Positions 26,829 to 39,200 of a stretch of DNA of 64,000 bases are shown piece after piece. Origin of the DNA: CAVSCD01 sp963726335 (GTDB lineage Bacteria > Acidobacteriota > Aminicenantia > Aminicenantales > UBA8522). The position numbers were made by a program, and so were the translations under genes. The notes under the pieces are model-generated. The model did no database searches. It saw only the letters and a list, made by a program, of their open reading frames with translations, and was not told where the DNA came from. Each line of letters begins with the position of its first letter. Within the stretch, counting starts at the first letter, position 1. The stretch lies in the NCBI GenBank assembly GCA_963726335.1, contig CAVSCD010000011.1, positions 1,116,001 through 1,180,000 of the forward strand, written 5' to 3'.

Positions 26829-27896
26829 TCAGACGTTGAAGCGGATGCTCAGGATGTCGCCGTCCTGGACGCTGTAGTCCCGGCCCGCGAGCCGGAACTT
26901 TCCCCTGTCTTTGACGGCCTTCTCCGAGCCTGAGTTCATGAGGTCGGCGTAGGTGAAGAGCTCGGCGGCAATAAAACCCCTGGCCAGGTCCGTGTGGATC
27001 GTGGCCGCGGCCTCGAGGACCGAGGCGTTCCGGCGGACGTTCCAGGCGCGGACCTCGTCCTCGCCGACGGTGAAGAAGCTGATGTAGCCGAGGGCGGCGT
27101 AGGCCAGGGAGGTCAGGCGGTCCCGGGCGGACTCGGCGATGCCCAGGTCCACCATGAACGCCCGGGCCGACTCCTCGTCGAGGGCGGCCAGCTCCATCTC
27201 GAATTCGCCGGCGAACTCGACGACACCGTACCGCTTTCCGATCTCTTCGAGGATGGCCTCGTTCTTTTTATAGAGCGCTTCGCGGGAATTCAGGATGACG
27301 AGCGCCTGCTTTTTTGTCAGGAACTGGAAGCCCCGGATGGTCGTCTCCTCGTCGGGCTCGAGGGGGAGAATGCGAATGGGATTCCCGGCATCGAGGTGGG
27401 CGGCGGCCCGCCGCAGGACGGCCTCCTCGGCCTTGAGGGCCGGGGTCTTCTGGCCTTTCTTGTACCCGGCTTCGATCCGCTCCAGGCGCTTCTCGACGAC
27501 GATCATGTCGGCGACGAGGAGCTCGTCCTCGACCTTCCGAAGGTCGCCGAGCGGGTCACGGGCGCCGAGGAGGTCGCAGTCGAACCCGCGGAGGACGATG
27601 GCCAGCGCGTCCACGTTGCGGACGAGCTTCATCAGGTCGCCGGAGAAGGCGTCGGACTTGGCGTCGCCCTCGCTGACGCCGGAGAAATCCACGATATCGA
27701 TCGTCGGATAGACGACCCGCCGAGGTTTGTAAATGGACGAAAGCTGCGTCACACGTTCGTCGCCAACCTTGACCGAGGCCAGGTTTGGTCCCTGGCGGAC
27801 GGTGCTGAAGGCCGAGACCGCGGCCGCCGAACCCGTCAGGGCGTTGAACAGAGTTGTCTTTCCCGATTTCGGCAGCCCGATAAATCCGATCTTCAT
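26829..27896 (-). CDS. ychF: YchF-like GTPase/ATPase with TGS domain
   Basis: A 355-residue P-loop protein. G1 is GLPKSGKT at residue 7, the G3 region is DIVDFSGVSEGD, and the G4 position reads ILNSRE, compatible with the relaxed NxxE motif of YchF/OLA1 proteins, which often prefer ATP. Residues about 130-200 form the coiled insertion (IVVEKRLERIEAGYKKGQ). The end is a TGS domain (FTYADLMNSGS...YSVQDGDILSIRFNV). G3 differs from canonical YchF, so this may be a divergent subfamily. YchF proteins bind ribosomes and modulate stress responses. ATG 27896 was chosen by homology. Confidence 0.85.
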   Translation of the reverse strand: MKIGFIGLPKSGKTTLFNALTGSAAAVSAFSTVRQGPNLASVKVGDERVTQLSSIYKPRRVVYPTIDIVDFSGVSEGDAKSDAFSGDLMKLVRNVDALAIVLRGFDCDLLGARDPLGDLRKVEDELLVADMIVVEKRLERIEAGYKKGQKTPALKAEEAVLRRAAAHLDAGNPIRILPLEPDEETTIRGFQFLTKKQALVILNSREALYKKNEAILEEIGKRYGVVEFAGEFEMELAALDEESARAFMVDLGIAESARDRLTSLAYAALGYISFFTVGEDEVRAWNVRRNASVLEAAATIHTDLARGFIAAELFTYADLMNSGSEKAVKDRGKFRLAGRDYSVQDGDILSIRFNV

Positions 27897-28029
27897 GTCT
27901 TCTCCGGCCGTCCCGACTTCCGCGCCGCTTTGACCTGGGGCGATCGCCTCCAGAGTAGACGACTCTAATTTGAAGGCCCTGGGGTCCGCCTTGCGGCGGC
28001 GTCGGAGAGGCGCTTACAAAAGGAAATTC

Positions 28030-28058
28030 AGTATAGCACTGAGGGGCGCGCCTGTCGA
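28030..28058 (-). promoter_or_regulatory. Sigma-70-type promoter of ychF
   Basis: Minus strand: TCGACA (28058-28053), 17-bp spacer, TATACT (28035-28030). The leader to ATG 27896 would be about 125 nt. Confidence 0.45.
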
Positions 28059-28196
28059 GGGCCGGCCGGCTGTTTATTCCGGGGACACTGACGTGACCAT
28101 CTCTCGCAACCAGAATGAGAATCACATGCCAGGAGCGTCGTCTGTAACTGTATCCGAGAGGAAGCTTCTCCTAACGTGTGATGGCCATAATCAAAG

Positions 28197-28274
28197 AGAG
28201 GGGTGGCGGGCGCGGGGGATAGCCGTGCCAGGACCTCCTATTCCCAATTAACTGATCACACGGAAGGAGATACA
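28197..28274. repeat. Repeat family A, degenerate copy A4 with shared flank
   Basis: GAGGGGTGGC at the left and GTGCCAGGACC resemble the ends of family A, but the centre is deleted. The following 45 bp (ATTCCCAAT, CTGATCACA, GGAGAT blocks to 28274) also match the 3' flank of copy A2 at 53407-53444, so the repeated unit extends beyond the palindrome in these two cases. Confidence 0.5.
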
Positions 28275-28293
28275 AACTATCCACGAAGAGATG

Positions 28294-28322
28294 TTGACGG
28301 AGGTCGGCGATATGGTTATACT
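28294..28322 (+). promoter_or_regulatory. Sigma-70-type promoter of the toxin-antitoxin pair
   Basis: TTGACG (28294-28299), 17-bp spacer, TATACT (28317-28322). It predicts a start near 28329, upstream of TTG 28362, which excludes the longer in-frame start at 28203. Confidence 0.6.
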
Positions 28323-28361
28323 CAATCAAGAAGCGTTAAACGATCTAAAGAAGGTTCAACA

Positions 28362-28592
28362 TTGGCCACAGTCGTTACGTCGGCGAAGAACCAGGTCGTC
28401 ATCCCGAAGAGGGAGCGTGATCGGGTCGGCCTGAAGCCGGGGATGCGCGTCTCCGTCTCGGTCGTCGATGGCCACATCGAGATCCGGCCCCTGCCGGAGA
28501 ACCCGGTCGAGCATTTCCATGGCTATTTCAAGCGGGGTCCGTCTCTCACCAAAGCCCTGCTCGATGGAGCGGCGGAAGGAGCGCCGGCGTGA
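28362..28592 (+). CDS. AbrB/MazE/SpoVT-type antitoxin
   Basis: A 76-residue DNA-binding protein with the swapped-hairpin AbrB fold at its N-terminus (TSAKNQVVIPKRERDRVGLK, then GMRVSVSVVDGHIEIRPL). The C-terminal tail (EHFHGYFKRGPSLTKALL) would wrap and neutralise the toxin. I start at TTG 28362 because AAGAAGG precedes it and a promoter lies just upstream. The stop overlaps the GTG start of the PIN gene (GTGA), the usual arrangement of a type II toxin-antitoxin operon, which such antitoxins autoregulate. Confidence 0.85.
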   Translation: MATVVTSAKNQVVIPKRERDRVGLKPGMRVSVSVVDGHIEIRPLPENPVEHFHGYFKRGPSLTKALLDGAAEGAPA

Positions 28593-28987
28593 AGACCAGA
28601 AAGGTTCTTGACGCCTTCGCCCTTCTGGCTTACCTCGAAGGGGAGCGCGGCCAGGCCCGGGTCAAGGAGCTCCTGGCCTCGGGTGACGCGGATCTCCTGA
28701 TCAACGCCGTCAACGCGGGCGAGGTCTTTTACATCCTCGCCCGGAAACGAGGCCCCCGGCAGGCCGAGTATTTCCTGAGCGTCATCCTGCCGAGCCTGCC
28801 TGTCACCGTGATCGTCAATTCCTTCGAGGACGTCATCGCAGCGGCCCGGCTCAAGGCCGCCCACGCCCTGTCCTTCGCCGATTGCTTCGCCGCGGCCACG
28901 GCCGTCCGCGAGCGGGCCGCCCTCGTCACGGGTGACCGCGAGTTCGAGAAGCTCGGCCGGGCCGTCGCGATCGATTGGCTCGCCTGA
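28589..28987 (+). CDS. PIN-domain toxin (VapC-like)
   Basis: A 132-residue PIN-domain ribonuclease. The acidic active-site set is visible: Asp in VLDAFALLAYLEGE, Glu in AVNAGEVFYIL, Asp in LSFADCFAAATA and Asp in LVTGDREFEKL. GTG start 28589 overlaps the antitoxin stop. VapC-type toxins cleave tRNA or other RNA to arrest translation when the antitoxin is degraded. A typical complete pair, possibly horizontally acquired given the repeat-rich upstream region. Confidence 0.9.
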   Translation: MKTRKVLDAFALLAYLEGERGQARVKELLASGDADLLINAVNAGEVFYILARKRGPRQAEYFLSVILPSLPVTVIVNSFEDVIAAARLKAAHALSFADCFAAATAVRERAALVTGDREFEKLGRAVAIDWLA

Positions 28988-29038
28988 AGAGCTCCGTCTT
29001 GGCCCCTCACCACGCACGCGCCTTTACGACTTGAGCTA

Positions 29039-32000
29039 TTATTCCGGGTTTGAGTCTGTCAGACACGTCCACGCGTTGTTATTCCACAAGAACAGGCCGA
29101 GGGGGCCGAAGTCGACGATGAGCTCCTGGTCCGCCCCGCCGTCCGTATTAGCGGCGATCAGATACTGGGGGTTATCGCTCGTCAGGCGAGTCCACGTTCG
29201 CGCCTTTCCAGAGCCAGAGTCCGAGCGCTCCGAAGTCGCCGACGATCTCCGCGGTGCCGTCTCCGTTCACATCCGTTGCCAGCAGGAAATCCGGGTTGTC
29301 CGGGCTCAAGAATCTCCAGGGGCCCGAAGTGCTCACCCCCCAGAGAAAAACGCCGAGTCCGCCGAAATCGACGGCAATGTCGTCCCCCCACCCACCAAGT
29401 CGACGTCCCCGGCCGCCAAGAATTCGGGGTTGTCGTTCGACAAGTAAGTCCAGGCGCCGCCGTTCCACAGCCACAAACCCAGAGAGCCGAAGTCCGTGAC
29501 GATCTCATCCCTCGAGTCGTTGTCGGTGTCGGCGCCGACGAAGTGCTCCGGATCGTCCTCCGTCAGCTGAGTCCAAGTCCCGCCGTTCCACAGCCAAAGA
29601 CCCAGCGAACCTAAACCGGTTACCAGCTCATCAGCGGCATCCCCGTCAGTGTTAGCCGCCATGAGGTATTCCGGATTATCTCGTGCGAGTTGGCTCCAGC
29701 TCCCGCCGTTCCACAGCCAGATCCCGAGATGACCAAGGTCCACGACCAACTCCTCTGGCGCATCGCCGTCGATGTTGACTGAAACCATGAGCTCGGCGTT
29801 CTGGGATGAAAGCTGCCCCCAAGCCCCGCTGTCCCAGGCCCAGATCCCGTCCGTCCCGAAATCGCCCACGATCTCGTCGTCAGCGTTGCCATCCAGGTTG
29901 CCGGCGATGAGATGTTCCGGGTTGCTTGAAGTGAGCAGGCCCCAGACTCCGCCATTCCACAGCCAAACGCCCAGCGTCCCGAAATCGACCGCCGCCTCAT
30001 CAAGCCCGTCCCCGTCGATATCGCCCACAGCATATTTATCGGCTTCCGTGTACTGGATCAGGATGGTGACCACCGAGTCGGGAGACCAGCCTGATACCAC
30101 GTTGATGTCCACGGAGCATCTTGCCTGGACTCTGACCGTGTACGCGCCGGGAGTCGACCACGAATGCGCAGCGTTCGCCGCGCTCGACCAGCCGGAGAAG
30201 CTCCCATCCCCCCAATCGAACTGGTACTCGACACTGTGGCCTTGGGCGCAGGAGGAGCCGCCACTTGCGAAAATGTACGATACGTCTTTCTCGCCGCGCG
30301 GCAGACCATTTGGAGTGCCCGGGATCGAGACCATGTGAACGTACTCCGCATAGTCCTCGCCTCCCAGGTTGGCGGTGACGTTCGTATAGCTTCGGTCCAC
30401 AGGGGTAAAGGTGAAGTCCGCTTTGGACGGCGTGACCGTCCCCGACCAGCCGACCGGAACAGGCTGCACATAGTAGCCGCTCGCGCCCGTCGTCACTGTT
30501 CCACCGCCGCTGGAGAAGGTGAGAAGGACGTCTGGCATCCCCGCGCCGCCCGCCGTCTTCACAGTCCCCGAGATCGTGGGCATGACCGGCGTTGCCGGAA
30601 GGAACGTCCTGAAGATGCCCGCGCCTGAGCCGGCATAAAGGATCCGGTTGGTCCAATTCCCTTCGAGATCCAAAGTGCTAGTCGTGGTCAAGCCGCTGTT
30701 GTTCATCTGCTGCCAGGAGCCGCCCCCGTCCATGCTCCCCCAAACGCCGTTACGGGAGACGTTGAGCCAGTAGTTATCGACGGCAACGTAAACCTCGTTG
30801 TTCGCGCCGGGATTTATCTCGACATCGGCCGCGGCGTCGGGCAAGACAATTTGCCACGTGGCGCCATAGTCCTGGCTTCTATAGAGGCCGGAGTTATTTT
30901 GCTCGGTCGTGACGTAGATCCTGTTCGCCGAGGCTGGGTCCACCGTGATCCCATTGATATAACGGTTTTGGAGCGTGAGAACTGTCGTCCAGGACAGCCC
31001 TCCATCCGTGGACTTGTCAACCCAAGATATGGTTATCCCATCCCCGCGGTCATACCATCCGCTAAGGTAGACAGTGTTGTCGTTGGCCGGGTCGACGGCA
31101 ACGCGATAGGCGTACCTAGACTGGATGCCGGTTGAGGTCCAGGTGTTCCCGCCGTCGGTCGTCTTATGGAGCCCGTAGACCCCTGCCGCGTTTGTTCCTA
31201 AAACGAAGACGCGATTGAAATCGGTCGGGTTGGCCGCGAATGCCGTACCATTGAAAATTGTGTCCCAGGAGTGGCCGCCGTCGACGGACCTGGAGATGTG
31301 GTTCGACTCCACCGTTCCGCTCGGGGTCGTCGTCGGGGTGTTGACCTCCATCAGGAGTTCGTCGGCGTTCACCGGGTTGACGAAGATATCGCTGCCTGCC
31401 GTATCGGCAAGACGCGACCAGCTGTTCCCGTAGTCGGATGATTTGAAGAACGCCCCGCGCCGCGAAGCATAGACAGTGCCGGGCGCCGATGGGGCCACCG
31501 CCAGCCCCCAGATACTGGGCTCGAATATTCCTGAGTGGCTTTCCCGCCAGGTGAGCCCGCCGTCCGCGCTTTTATAGATGCCCGCATCCGAGCCACAGAA
31601 CAACCCGCCCGAGGCGAAGATCAAGCTGTGGCAGTAGCCGATCAGTCCCGTACCGGTGGAGGTCCAGTTCTCTCCGTAATTGACGCTCTTATAGCACTTA
31701 TCGACAGCGCCGGCGTAGATGGTGCTCGAGATTCGATGGATCAACGACCAACTCGTAAGCCCAAGCGGGGTCGCTATTGGGCGACCAGCTCAGGCCGCCG
31801 TCCGCGCTCCGGTAAACTCCCGAATCCGTCCCGGCGTAAACTCTCGAGGGATTTAGCGGGTCGAGCGTCAAAGCGTAAACGTAATGACCCTGGACAATCC
31901 CCGTGATGTCGGTCCAATTGCCGCCGCCGTCCGTCGATTTATAGATGTGTCCAAGCCAGGACGAGCCGTCATACTCCTGTCCTCCCAAATAGAGGATATT

Positions 32001-32598
32001 CGGGTTCCATGGGTCGATGCGCTAAGCTCGTGTCCAAGCCATAGTCGTTACTCGAGGGCGCCGGTTGAGTCGACCAACTTAGGCCTCCGTCCGTCGATTT
32101 GAGAACGGCAATCCCGTAGCTATGGAGAGAATAACCATGGCTCCCACTTATATAGATAAGGTCCGGATTGCCCTGGCAGATGGCGATCTCTCCCCTGTAT
32201 GCAGAAGCGGAGCTGCCGAAAGGATAGAAATTCCAGGTCAGGCCGGCATCTTGGGTTTTATAGATACCAGAATGTTCTGATGCGTAGATTACGCTCGGGT
32301 TCACCGGGTCGACAGCGAGATCATCTACGCGCCGGTCGCCGGTCGGAATGGTCGATAACAGGCTCCAGCTCCGCCCCCCGTTTGACGTCTTGTAGACATG
32401 AACAGGCGCGGCTGTGCCGACCGCCCATATCTCGTTGGGATAGGCGGGGCTCGCCGCCAGGGCTTTTACAGAAATCCCCTCTGGCCCGATGGGTTCCCAG
32501 GTGCCGACGGGCGCCGACGCGGGGTCCTTTATGGCGGTTTGCTGGGCGAAAAGCGCAAAGGATGAAAGAAGAATTAAGAGCAGAGCGCCCTTTTTCAT
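29039..32598 (-). CDS. Secreted Asp-box/PKD/tryptophan-repeat protein, paralogue 1 (four frameshifts)
   Basis: About 1,186 residues after correction. Order: signal peptide (MKKGALLLILLSSFALFAQQ); about 550 residues of Asp-box/BNR repeats (many SxDGGxxW, as in STDGGLSW), as in sortilin- or Ycf48-like propellers; a carboxypeptidase-regulatory-like module (GTVKTAGGAGMPDVLLTF, ASGYYVQPVP); a PKD-like module (YQFDWGDGSFSGWSSA, YTVRVQARC); and eight tandem units of about 41 residues with consensus DxDGDxxDExVxDFGxxGLWLWNGGxWTxLTxxNPE. Breaks near 32024, 31735, 29390 (in a run of six G on the coding strand) and 29190; the corrected end reads TWTRLTSDNPQYLIAANTDG to stop 29039. Likely a cell-surface or released adhesion or binding protein with Ca2+ at the DxDGD loops. 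It lies 25 bp after paralogue 2, in the same operon. Confidence 0.8.
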
Positions 32599-32623
32599 CA
32601 GCCGCCTCCTTCTCTCCAGCGCA

Positions 32624-35600
32624 TCAAAACGGCCTCCCCGGATCGGCATCGGACTTCGCTAAATCGGCGTTGTCGTTCGTCAGGCAAGTCCATCCGTTAT
32701 TATTCCAAAGGAACAAGCCGAGAGGACCGAAATCGACAATGAGCTCGGAGTCTGTCCCGCCGTCCGTGTTCGCCGCGGTCAGGTACTGGGGGTTATCGCC
32801 CGTCAGGCAAGTCCACGTCCCGCTTTCCCATAGCCAGAGCCCGATCCCGCCGAAGTCGCCGACGATCTCCGCTGAGCCGTCTCCGTCAACATCGGCCGCC
32901 AGCAGGAAATCCGGATTATCGGGCGTCAGATAGTTCCAGGTGCCGGCGTTCCAGAGGAAAACCCCGAGTCCCCCGAAATCGACCGCCACCTCATCCGCCC
33001 CATCCCCGTCGGTGTCCCCGGCCGCCATGAATTCGGGGTTGTCGTTCGACAGATAGGTCCAGGCGCCGCCGTTCCAGAGCCACAGACCCAAGGAACCAAA
33101 GTCGACGACCAGCTCGCCGGCCGAATCGCCGTCGGTGTCGGCGCCGAGAAGTGCTCAGGGTCGTCCTCCGTCCACTGGGTCCAAGTCCCGCCGTCCCAGA
33201 TCCAAAGCCCCCTATACCCAAGATCCGCCGCGAGTTCGTCAGCCCCATCCCCGTCAGTATCGGCCGCCGCCATGTATTCGGCGAAAACGCCGATGAGCTG
33301 GCTCCACCATGGCCCGTCATAAAGCCAGGTCCCGAAGTGGCCGAGGTCGACAAAGAGCTCTTCGGCCGCGTCGCCGTCCGTGTTGGCGACGATCATCGAT
33401 TCGGGATTTTGGCCCGAAAGAAGAGTCCATGGGCTGCCATTCCACCTCCAGATCCCGTCGGCTCCGAAGTCCCCGACGATCTCATCATTATCGTGGCCGT
33501 ACAGATTTCCGGCCACGAGATGCTCCGGGTCGGTTGGCGTCATCTTGACCCATTTCCCCTCGTTCCATAGCCAAACGCCGAGCGTCCCGAAATCGACCGC
33601 GGCCTCATCCCGACCGTCGCCATCGACGTCGCCGACGGCGTACTTATCGGCCTCGGTATATTGGCTGAGGATCGTAACGCTTATGCCCTCGGACCAACCC
33701 GAGACCAGGCCGGTGTCGACCGAACACCTCGCCTGGGCTTTCAACGTGTACGAGCCGGAAGCCGGCCAGGCATGTGCAGCGCTGGTCGCGGCGGACCACC
33801 CGGAGGAAGTCCCGTCACCCCAATCGAACTGGTACTCGACGCCGTGGCCCAGCCCGCAGACAGACCCGCCGCTCGCAAAGGTATACGAAATCCCCTGTTC
33901 GCCTCGTGACAGGCCGGATGGAATATATGGATTTGAGACCGCGTGCACGCCCCCGACGTAATCCGCGCCCGCCTGGTTCGAAGTAACGCTCGTGTAGGTT
34001 AGGTCGGCCGGGGCGAAAATCAGCCCGGTTTTGGACGGCGTGACCGTCCCCGACCAGCCGGCCGGCACGGGCTGGATATAATAGCCACTCGCGCCTGTCG
34101 TCACCGTCCCGCCGCCGGCGGAAAATGTGAGCAGGACGCCGGGGATCCCCTCGCCGACCGCCGTCTTGACGAACCCGGAGACCGTCGGCATGGAGGGCGT
34201 TCCCGGCAAAAAAGTCCTGAATACGCCCCCCTTGGCGGTAGGTTCGGAATTCCAGGCTCGCCCCGACATGCCGGCATAGAGGATACGATTTGTCCAATTC
34301 GCATCGAGGCACAAGGGGGTGGTGGTCAAGCCGGTATTCATCTGCTGCCAGGTGGCACCCCAGTCCGTGCTGAACCAGACGCCGTAATAGTCCAGCGCGA
34401 AAACCTCGTTCGCAGCCGCCGGATTGACAAGGATCGAATCACACCGTCATTCAATACAATGGTCCAGGTGGCCCCCTGGTCCTCGCTTCTATACAAGCCG
34501 TCACTTGTCCCGGCATAGATCCTGGCTGGAAAGCTGGGGTCGACCGCGATGGCTTTCAACTGTCCTCTTTCCCTTCCCAGGCCTTTGTCCAGGATAGGCC
34601 TCCGTCCGTGGACTTGAATATGCACCCGACATAGCTCCATGAAGGATAATAACCTCCTCCGACATAGATCGTGTTGTCGTTGGTCGGGTCGATATCCACC
34701 GCATAGCTTTCGCCCTGGACCGAGGTGATATCAAAGGTGCTCCATTCCGCGCCGCCGTTCGTCGTCTTGTGGAGGGCCATGACCGAACTCGCGTCGTTCT
34801 TCCCGACCGCGAAGATGCGGTCGAAGTCGGACTTGTTCACGGCGATATCTTTGACACGATTGCTGAAAATGTTGGTCCAGGTATTCCCGCCGTCCTGCGA
34901 CCTCAGGATTTCATCGTATCCGTAGTAGGCAGAGGGCGCTTCTGATAAGATCAGGAGCTCATTCGCGTCAGCCGGGTTGATGATGATCTTGTTGATATAT
35001 TCGCACCGGTTGAAGCTGGGGAGCCGCGCCCAGGTGTTGCCAAAGTCGGTGCTTTTAACCAGCCCTCCGCCGGCAGCCTCGGCAAAGACGGTGCCGGGGA
35101 TCGACGGCGCCACAGCCAGGGCGGGCACGGCGGCCTCCGTTATTCCCGCGTGGCTCTCCTGCCAGGAGAGGCCGCCGTCGATACTCCTGAAGATGCCCGC
35201 CCCCGAGGCGAAAAACAATCCGGCTGGGGAAACGACGAGGCTCCGGCAGGCTCCGAAGACACCGTCGGATGAAGACGTCCAGTTCGCTCCGTAATCAACA
35301 CTTTTATAAACCGTTCTGTACGCGCCCGCGTAAATAGTACCGGGATTCGCGGGATCCAGGGCCAGCTCGTAGGCCGAGGCGCTGCCGCTGTTCGCCTGCC
35401 AGCTCGCCCCGCCGTCCGTGCTCCGGTAGATCGCGGAGGGAGTCCCGGCATAGACCCTCAGCGGGTTTGCCGGGTCGACGGCGAGGGCCCGGACGGTACC
35501 TTGGATGGAGCCGGTGATGTCCGCCCAGGAATCCCCTCCGTTCGTTGTCTTATAGACGCTGGTGTACCCGCTCACGTAGACGACATTCGGATCAGTCGGG

Positions 35601-36193
35601 TCAAGGCCGAGGCTTAGCGCTGAACGTTCGCCGCTGGGCAAGCCGGCGGCCTTGTCCGTCCAATGGACACCGCCGTCTGTCGATTTGAAGACGGCCATGT
35701 GATAATCAGTTGTCAATCCCATGAATCACTTCATGATTACCGGGGACATAGATCGTGTTCGGATCGCTGGGACTGACCGCGATCGTCCCGTAAGCGAAAA
35801 GCGGAGCGCCGAGACCGGCAACAGCCCAGGTCAGGCCCCCGTCCACAGAAATAGAGAACATGGAATAACCAACATATATACGATATTCTGGTTCGCTGGG
35901 TTGACCGCGATACCGTCCAAGTGGTCATAATGATCGGCCAACTTGCTCCAAGTCAGACCGCCCTTCGTCGATTTATAGACTCTGCCTGGATATCGATAGG
36001 TGGCCAATATCTCGTTCGGGTTTGCCGGATTGAACGCCAGGCCCTCAATGCCCCCGCCATCAGGTCCGATCCGCTCCCAGACGCCGATGGGTGCGGGATT
36101 GATGGCGGTGCCCAAGCGGCCGTCTTCCCGGGCCTGCTGGGAATAGAGCGCCAGGCTCGCGAAAAGAAGAAAAAGCGCGGCGATTCTTTTCAT
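32624..36193 (-). CDS. Secreted Asp-box/PKD/tryptophan-repeat protein, paralogue 2 (five frameshifts)
   Basis: About 1,190 residues after correction, with the same order as its neighbours: signal peptide (MKRIAALFLLFASLALYSQQ), Asp-box repeats (STDGGVHWTDK, STDGGASW, SIDGGLSWQES), a regulatory-like module (GFVKTAVGEGIPGVLLTFSA), a PKD-like module (YQFDWGDGTSSGWSAATSAA) and eight units of the type DGDGADELAADLGYRGLW. Frame breaks near 35872, 35724, 34560, 34440 and 33152. Across each break the other frame continues repeat sequence, for example VGYSMFSISVDGGLTW after the first. ATG 36193 follows AAGGAGGCGG, nearly identical to the leaders of the other two copies. The tail after the eighth unit (NADLAKSDADPG) is unique to this copy. 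Function unknown; surface or secreted location is inferred from the signal. Confidence 0.8.
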
Positions 36194-36270
36194 CGGCCGC
36201 CTCCTTTTCCTTGAAGCCTCAAGCGGGCGTTCCTTTATATATTTATATTTTCCCTCATCACGGGCTTCAG

Positions 36271-39200
36271 CTAGTCCGGGTTGTCGCTTGTCAGGCAGGT
36301 CCACGCGCCGCTGTCCCAGAGGAACAGCCCGAGGGGCCCGAAGTCGACAAGGAGTTCCTGATTCCCATCTCCGCCAGGGTTCGCGAAGCCCAGATACTGG
36401 GGATTATCGCCGGTCAGGCAAGTCCACGCCGAGGCCCCGCTCTTGAGCCACAACCCGGCCGCGCCGAAGTCGCCGACGATCTCCGCGCCGCTGTAGGCGT
36501 CCACATCGCCGCCGCCAACAAGAAATCCGGATTGTCGGGCGTCAGGAAGCTCCAGGTCCCGCCGTTCCAGAGGTAGGCTCCGAGTCCCCCGAAATCGACC
36601 GCCAACTCGTCCGCTCCATCCCCGTCGGTATCGCCGGCCGCCATGAACTCGGGGTTGTCGTTCGTAAGGTAAATCCAGGCGCCGCCGTTCCAGAGCCACA
36701 AACCCAAGGAGCCGAAGTCGACGACCAGGCTCGCCGGCCGAATCGCCGTCGGTGTCGGCTGCGATGATGTATTCCGGATCATCCTCCGTTATCTGAGTTC
36801 TGCTCCCGTCGTTCCAGAGCCATAGGCCGTTCGACCCGAAATCGAACACGATTTCATCCGCGCTGTCGCCGTCCGTATCCGCGGCCATGAGGTCGTCCGG
36901 GCTTTCGATATAGAGCTGACTCCAGCTCCCGGCATTCCACAACCAGACGCCGAAGACGCCGAGGTCCGTGGCGAGCTCCACTGCGGAATCGCCGTCGGTA
37001 TCGGCCGCGGCCATCACCTCGGGATTCTGGCCCGAGAGCCGGCTCCAGGTTCCCGCATCCCAGGTCCAGATCCCGTCGGTCCCGAAATCCCCCGTGATCT
37101 CGCAGACACCGTCGCCATCCATGTCTCCCGCCATAAGATGTTCCGGGTTGCTGGGGGTCAATAGGGAACCAGGACCCTCCATCCCACAGCCAAACTCCCT
37201 GGGTCCCGAAATCGACGGCGATTTCGTCCCATCCATCCCCGTCGAAATCGCCCAGGGCGTGCTTGTCGGCACCAATGTACTGGGCCTGGATGGCGATGGC
37301 GGTGCCCGGCGACCAGCCCGATATTACGCTGGTATCTACGGCGCATCTTGCCTGGACCTTCACCGTGTATGTGCCGGGAGTCGCCCACGAATGTGAGGCG
37401 CCGGCCGCGCTCGACCAGCCGGAGAAGCTTCCATCCCCCCAGTCGAACCGGTACTCGACGCCGTGGCCCTGGGAGCAGACGGAGCCGCCGCTTGCGAAAA
37501 TGTACGATACGTCTTTCTCGCCGCGCGGCTGACCGGTCGGTACCCAAGGATCCGAGACGCTGTGGGTTTGAGTGATTTCCGTGTAATCCTCACCCCCGAT
37601 ATTGGCGGTGACGCTCGCGTAGCTTCGGTTTGCGGGAGTAAAGGTGCTCCCGGCCTTGGACGGAGTGACCGTGCCCGTCCAGCCGGCCGGAACAGCCAGG
37701 ACATAATAGCCGTTCGATCCGGTCGTCACGGTTCCCCCGCCGTTGGAAAAGGACAGCAGGACGCCCGGCGTCCCCGCGCCGCCCGAGGTCTTCACGGTCC
37801 CCGAGACCGTCGGCATGGACGGCGCCGACGGAAGGAACATGCGGAAGATCCCCCCGCCCGAGGTGCCGACATAGAGGATGCGGTGGGTCCAGTTCGCGGC
37901 GAGGCTGTTGACGTGTGTCATCGTCAAGCCGGCGTTCATCTGCTGCCAGGTGTTGCCCCAATCTGTGCTGACCAAGACGCCGTTCAGGGGCTTCTGCGGC
38001 TCATTGAACACGGCGGCATAGACCTCGTTCGTCGCGCCGGGGTTGATCTCGATATCGACCGCGGTGCCCGCCTAGAATGTATTTCCAGGTGGCGCCATAG
38101 TCTTCGCTCCGGTATAGGTAGCCCTCCGAGGCCGGGCCGCCCGGGCCGTAGTGATCATCATAGATCGATACATAGACCCTGTTCGGGAAAGCCGGATCTA
38201 CATAGATCCCCGAGACGATTATCGAGCTATAGGGGCCATACATACGCCAAATACCGCCGTCCAGGACGCGCCGCCATCCGTGGATTTATCGACCCAGCAG
38301 TAGTAGACGGTTATGTATCTGCCCGGACCTAGCCAATCAGTATAGCTATCATATCCGCCCACGTAGATGACGTTGTCATTGGTCGGGTCAACGGCAATTT
38401 TCGTGGCGTATTTATGGGTAATTACGGATGAAGTCCAGCTCGCCCCGCCGTCCGTGGTCCTGTAAAGCGTGGCATTCCTTGCGGCGTCGCTTTCTAGAAC
38501 AAACAGGCGATTACCGTCGAACCTATTGACCGCCAGAACCCCCATATGATCTCCGATCTTCGCCCACGCGGCTCCGCCGTCAAAGGTCTTCCAGATGCCC
38601 CCCGAGCCCTGGGCAATGAGCTCGTTGGCATCGGAGGGGTTAACCCATTCCGGGGGGCCGGGGAAGTTGGGGAGCCGCGACCAATTGTCCCCGTAATCAG
38701 ATGACCTGAGAGGGACAGCATTATCGTTAGGATAAACGACCCCAGTAGAATCTTTGGCATAAATGGTCGCGGGCTCAGAGGGGGGAATGACCCCGACAGA
38801 GGCGTGTGCCGCCAATATCCCCGAGTGGCTCGCCCTCCAGGTGAGGCCGCCGTCCGTGCTCTTATAGATCCCGCTCCACGAGGCGAAGAACAGCCCGGCC
38901 GGGTTGGAAATCAGGCTCTGGCATGATCCCGCAAGGCCAACCCCGCAGGCGGTCCAGTTCTCGCCGTAATTGAAGCTCTTGTGGCATGCTCCGCCGGATG
39001 CCGCGTAAATGACTCTTGAGTCGCGCGGGTCGATAGCCAGGTGGTCGGCCTTGACGGGATCGCTGTTGGGCGCCCAGCTCAAGCCTCCGTCCTCGCTCCG
39101 GTAGACTCCTGAATCCGTGCCCGCGTAAACTCTTAAGGGATTGATCGGGTCGACCGCCAGGACATTGACGCGGCCTTGGACGCTCCCGACGATATCGGCC

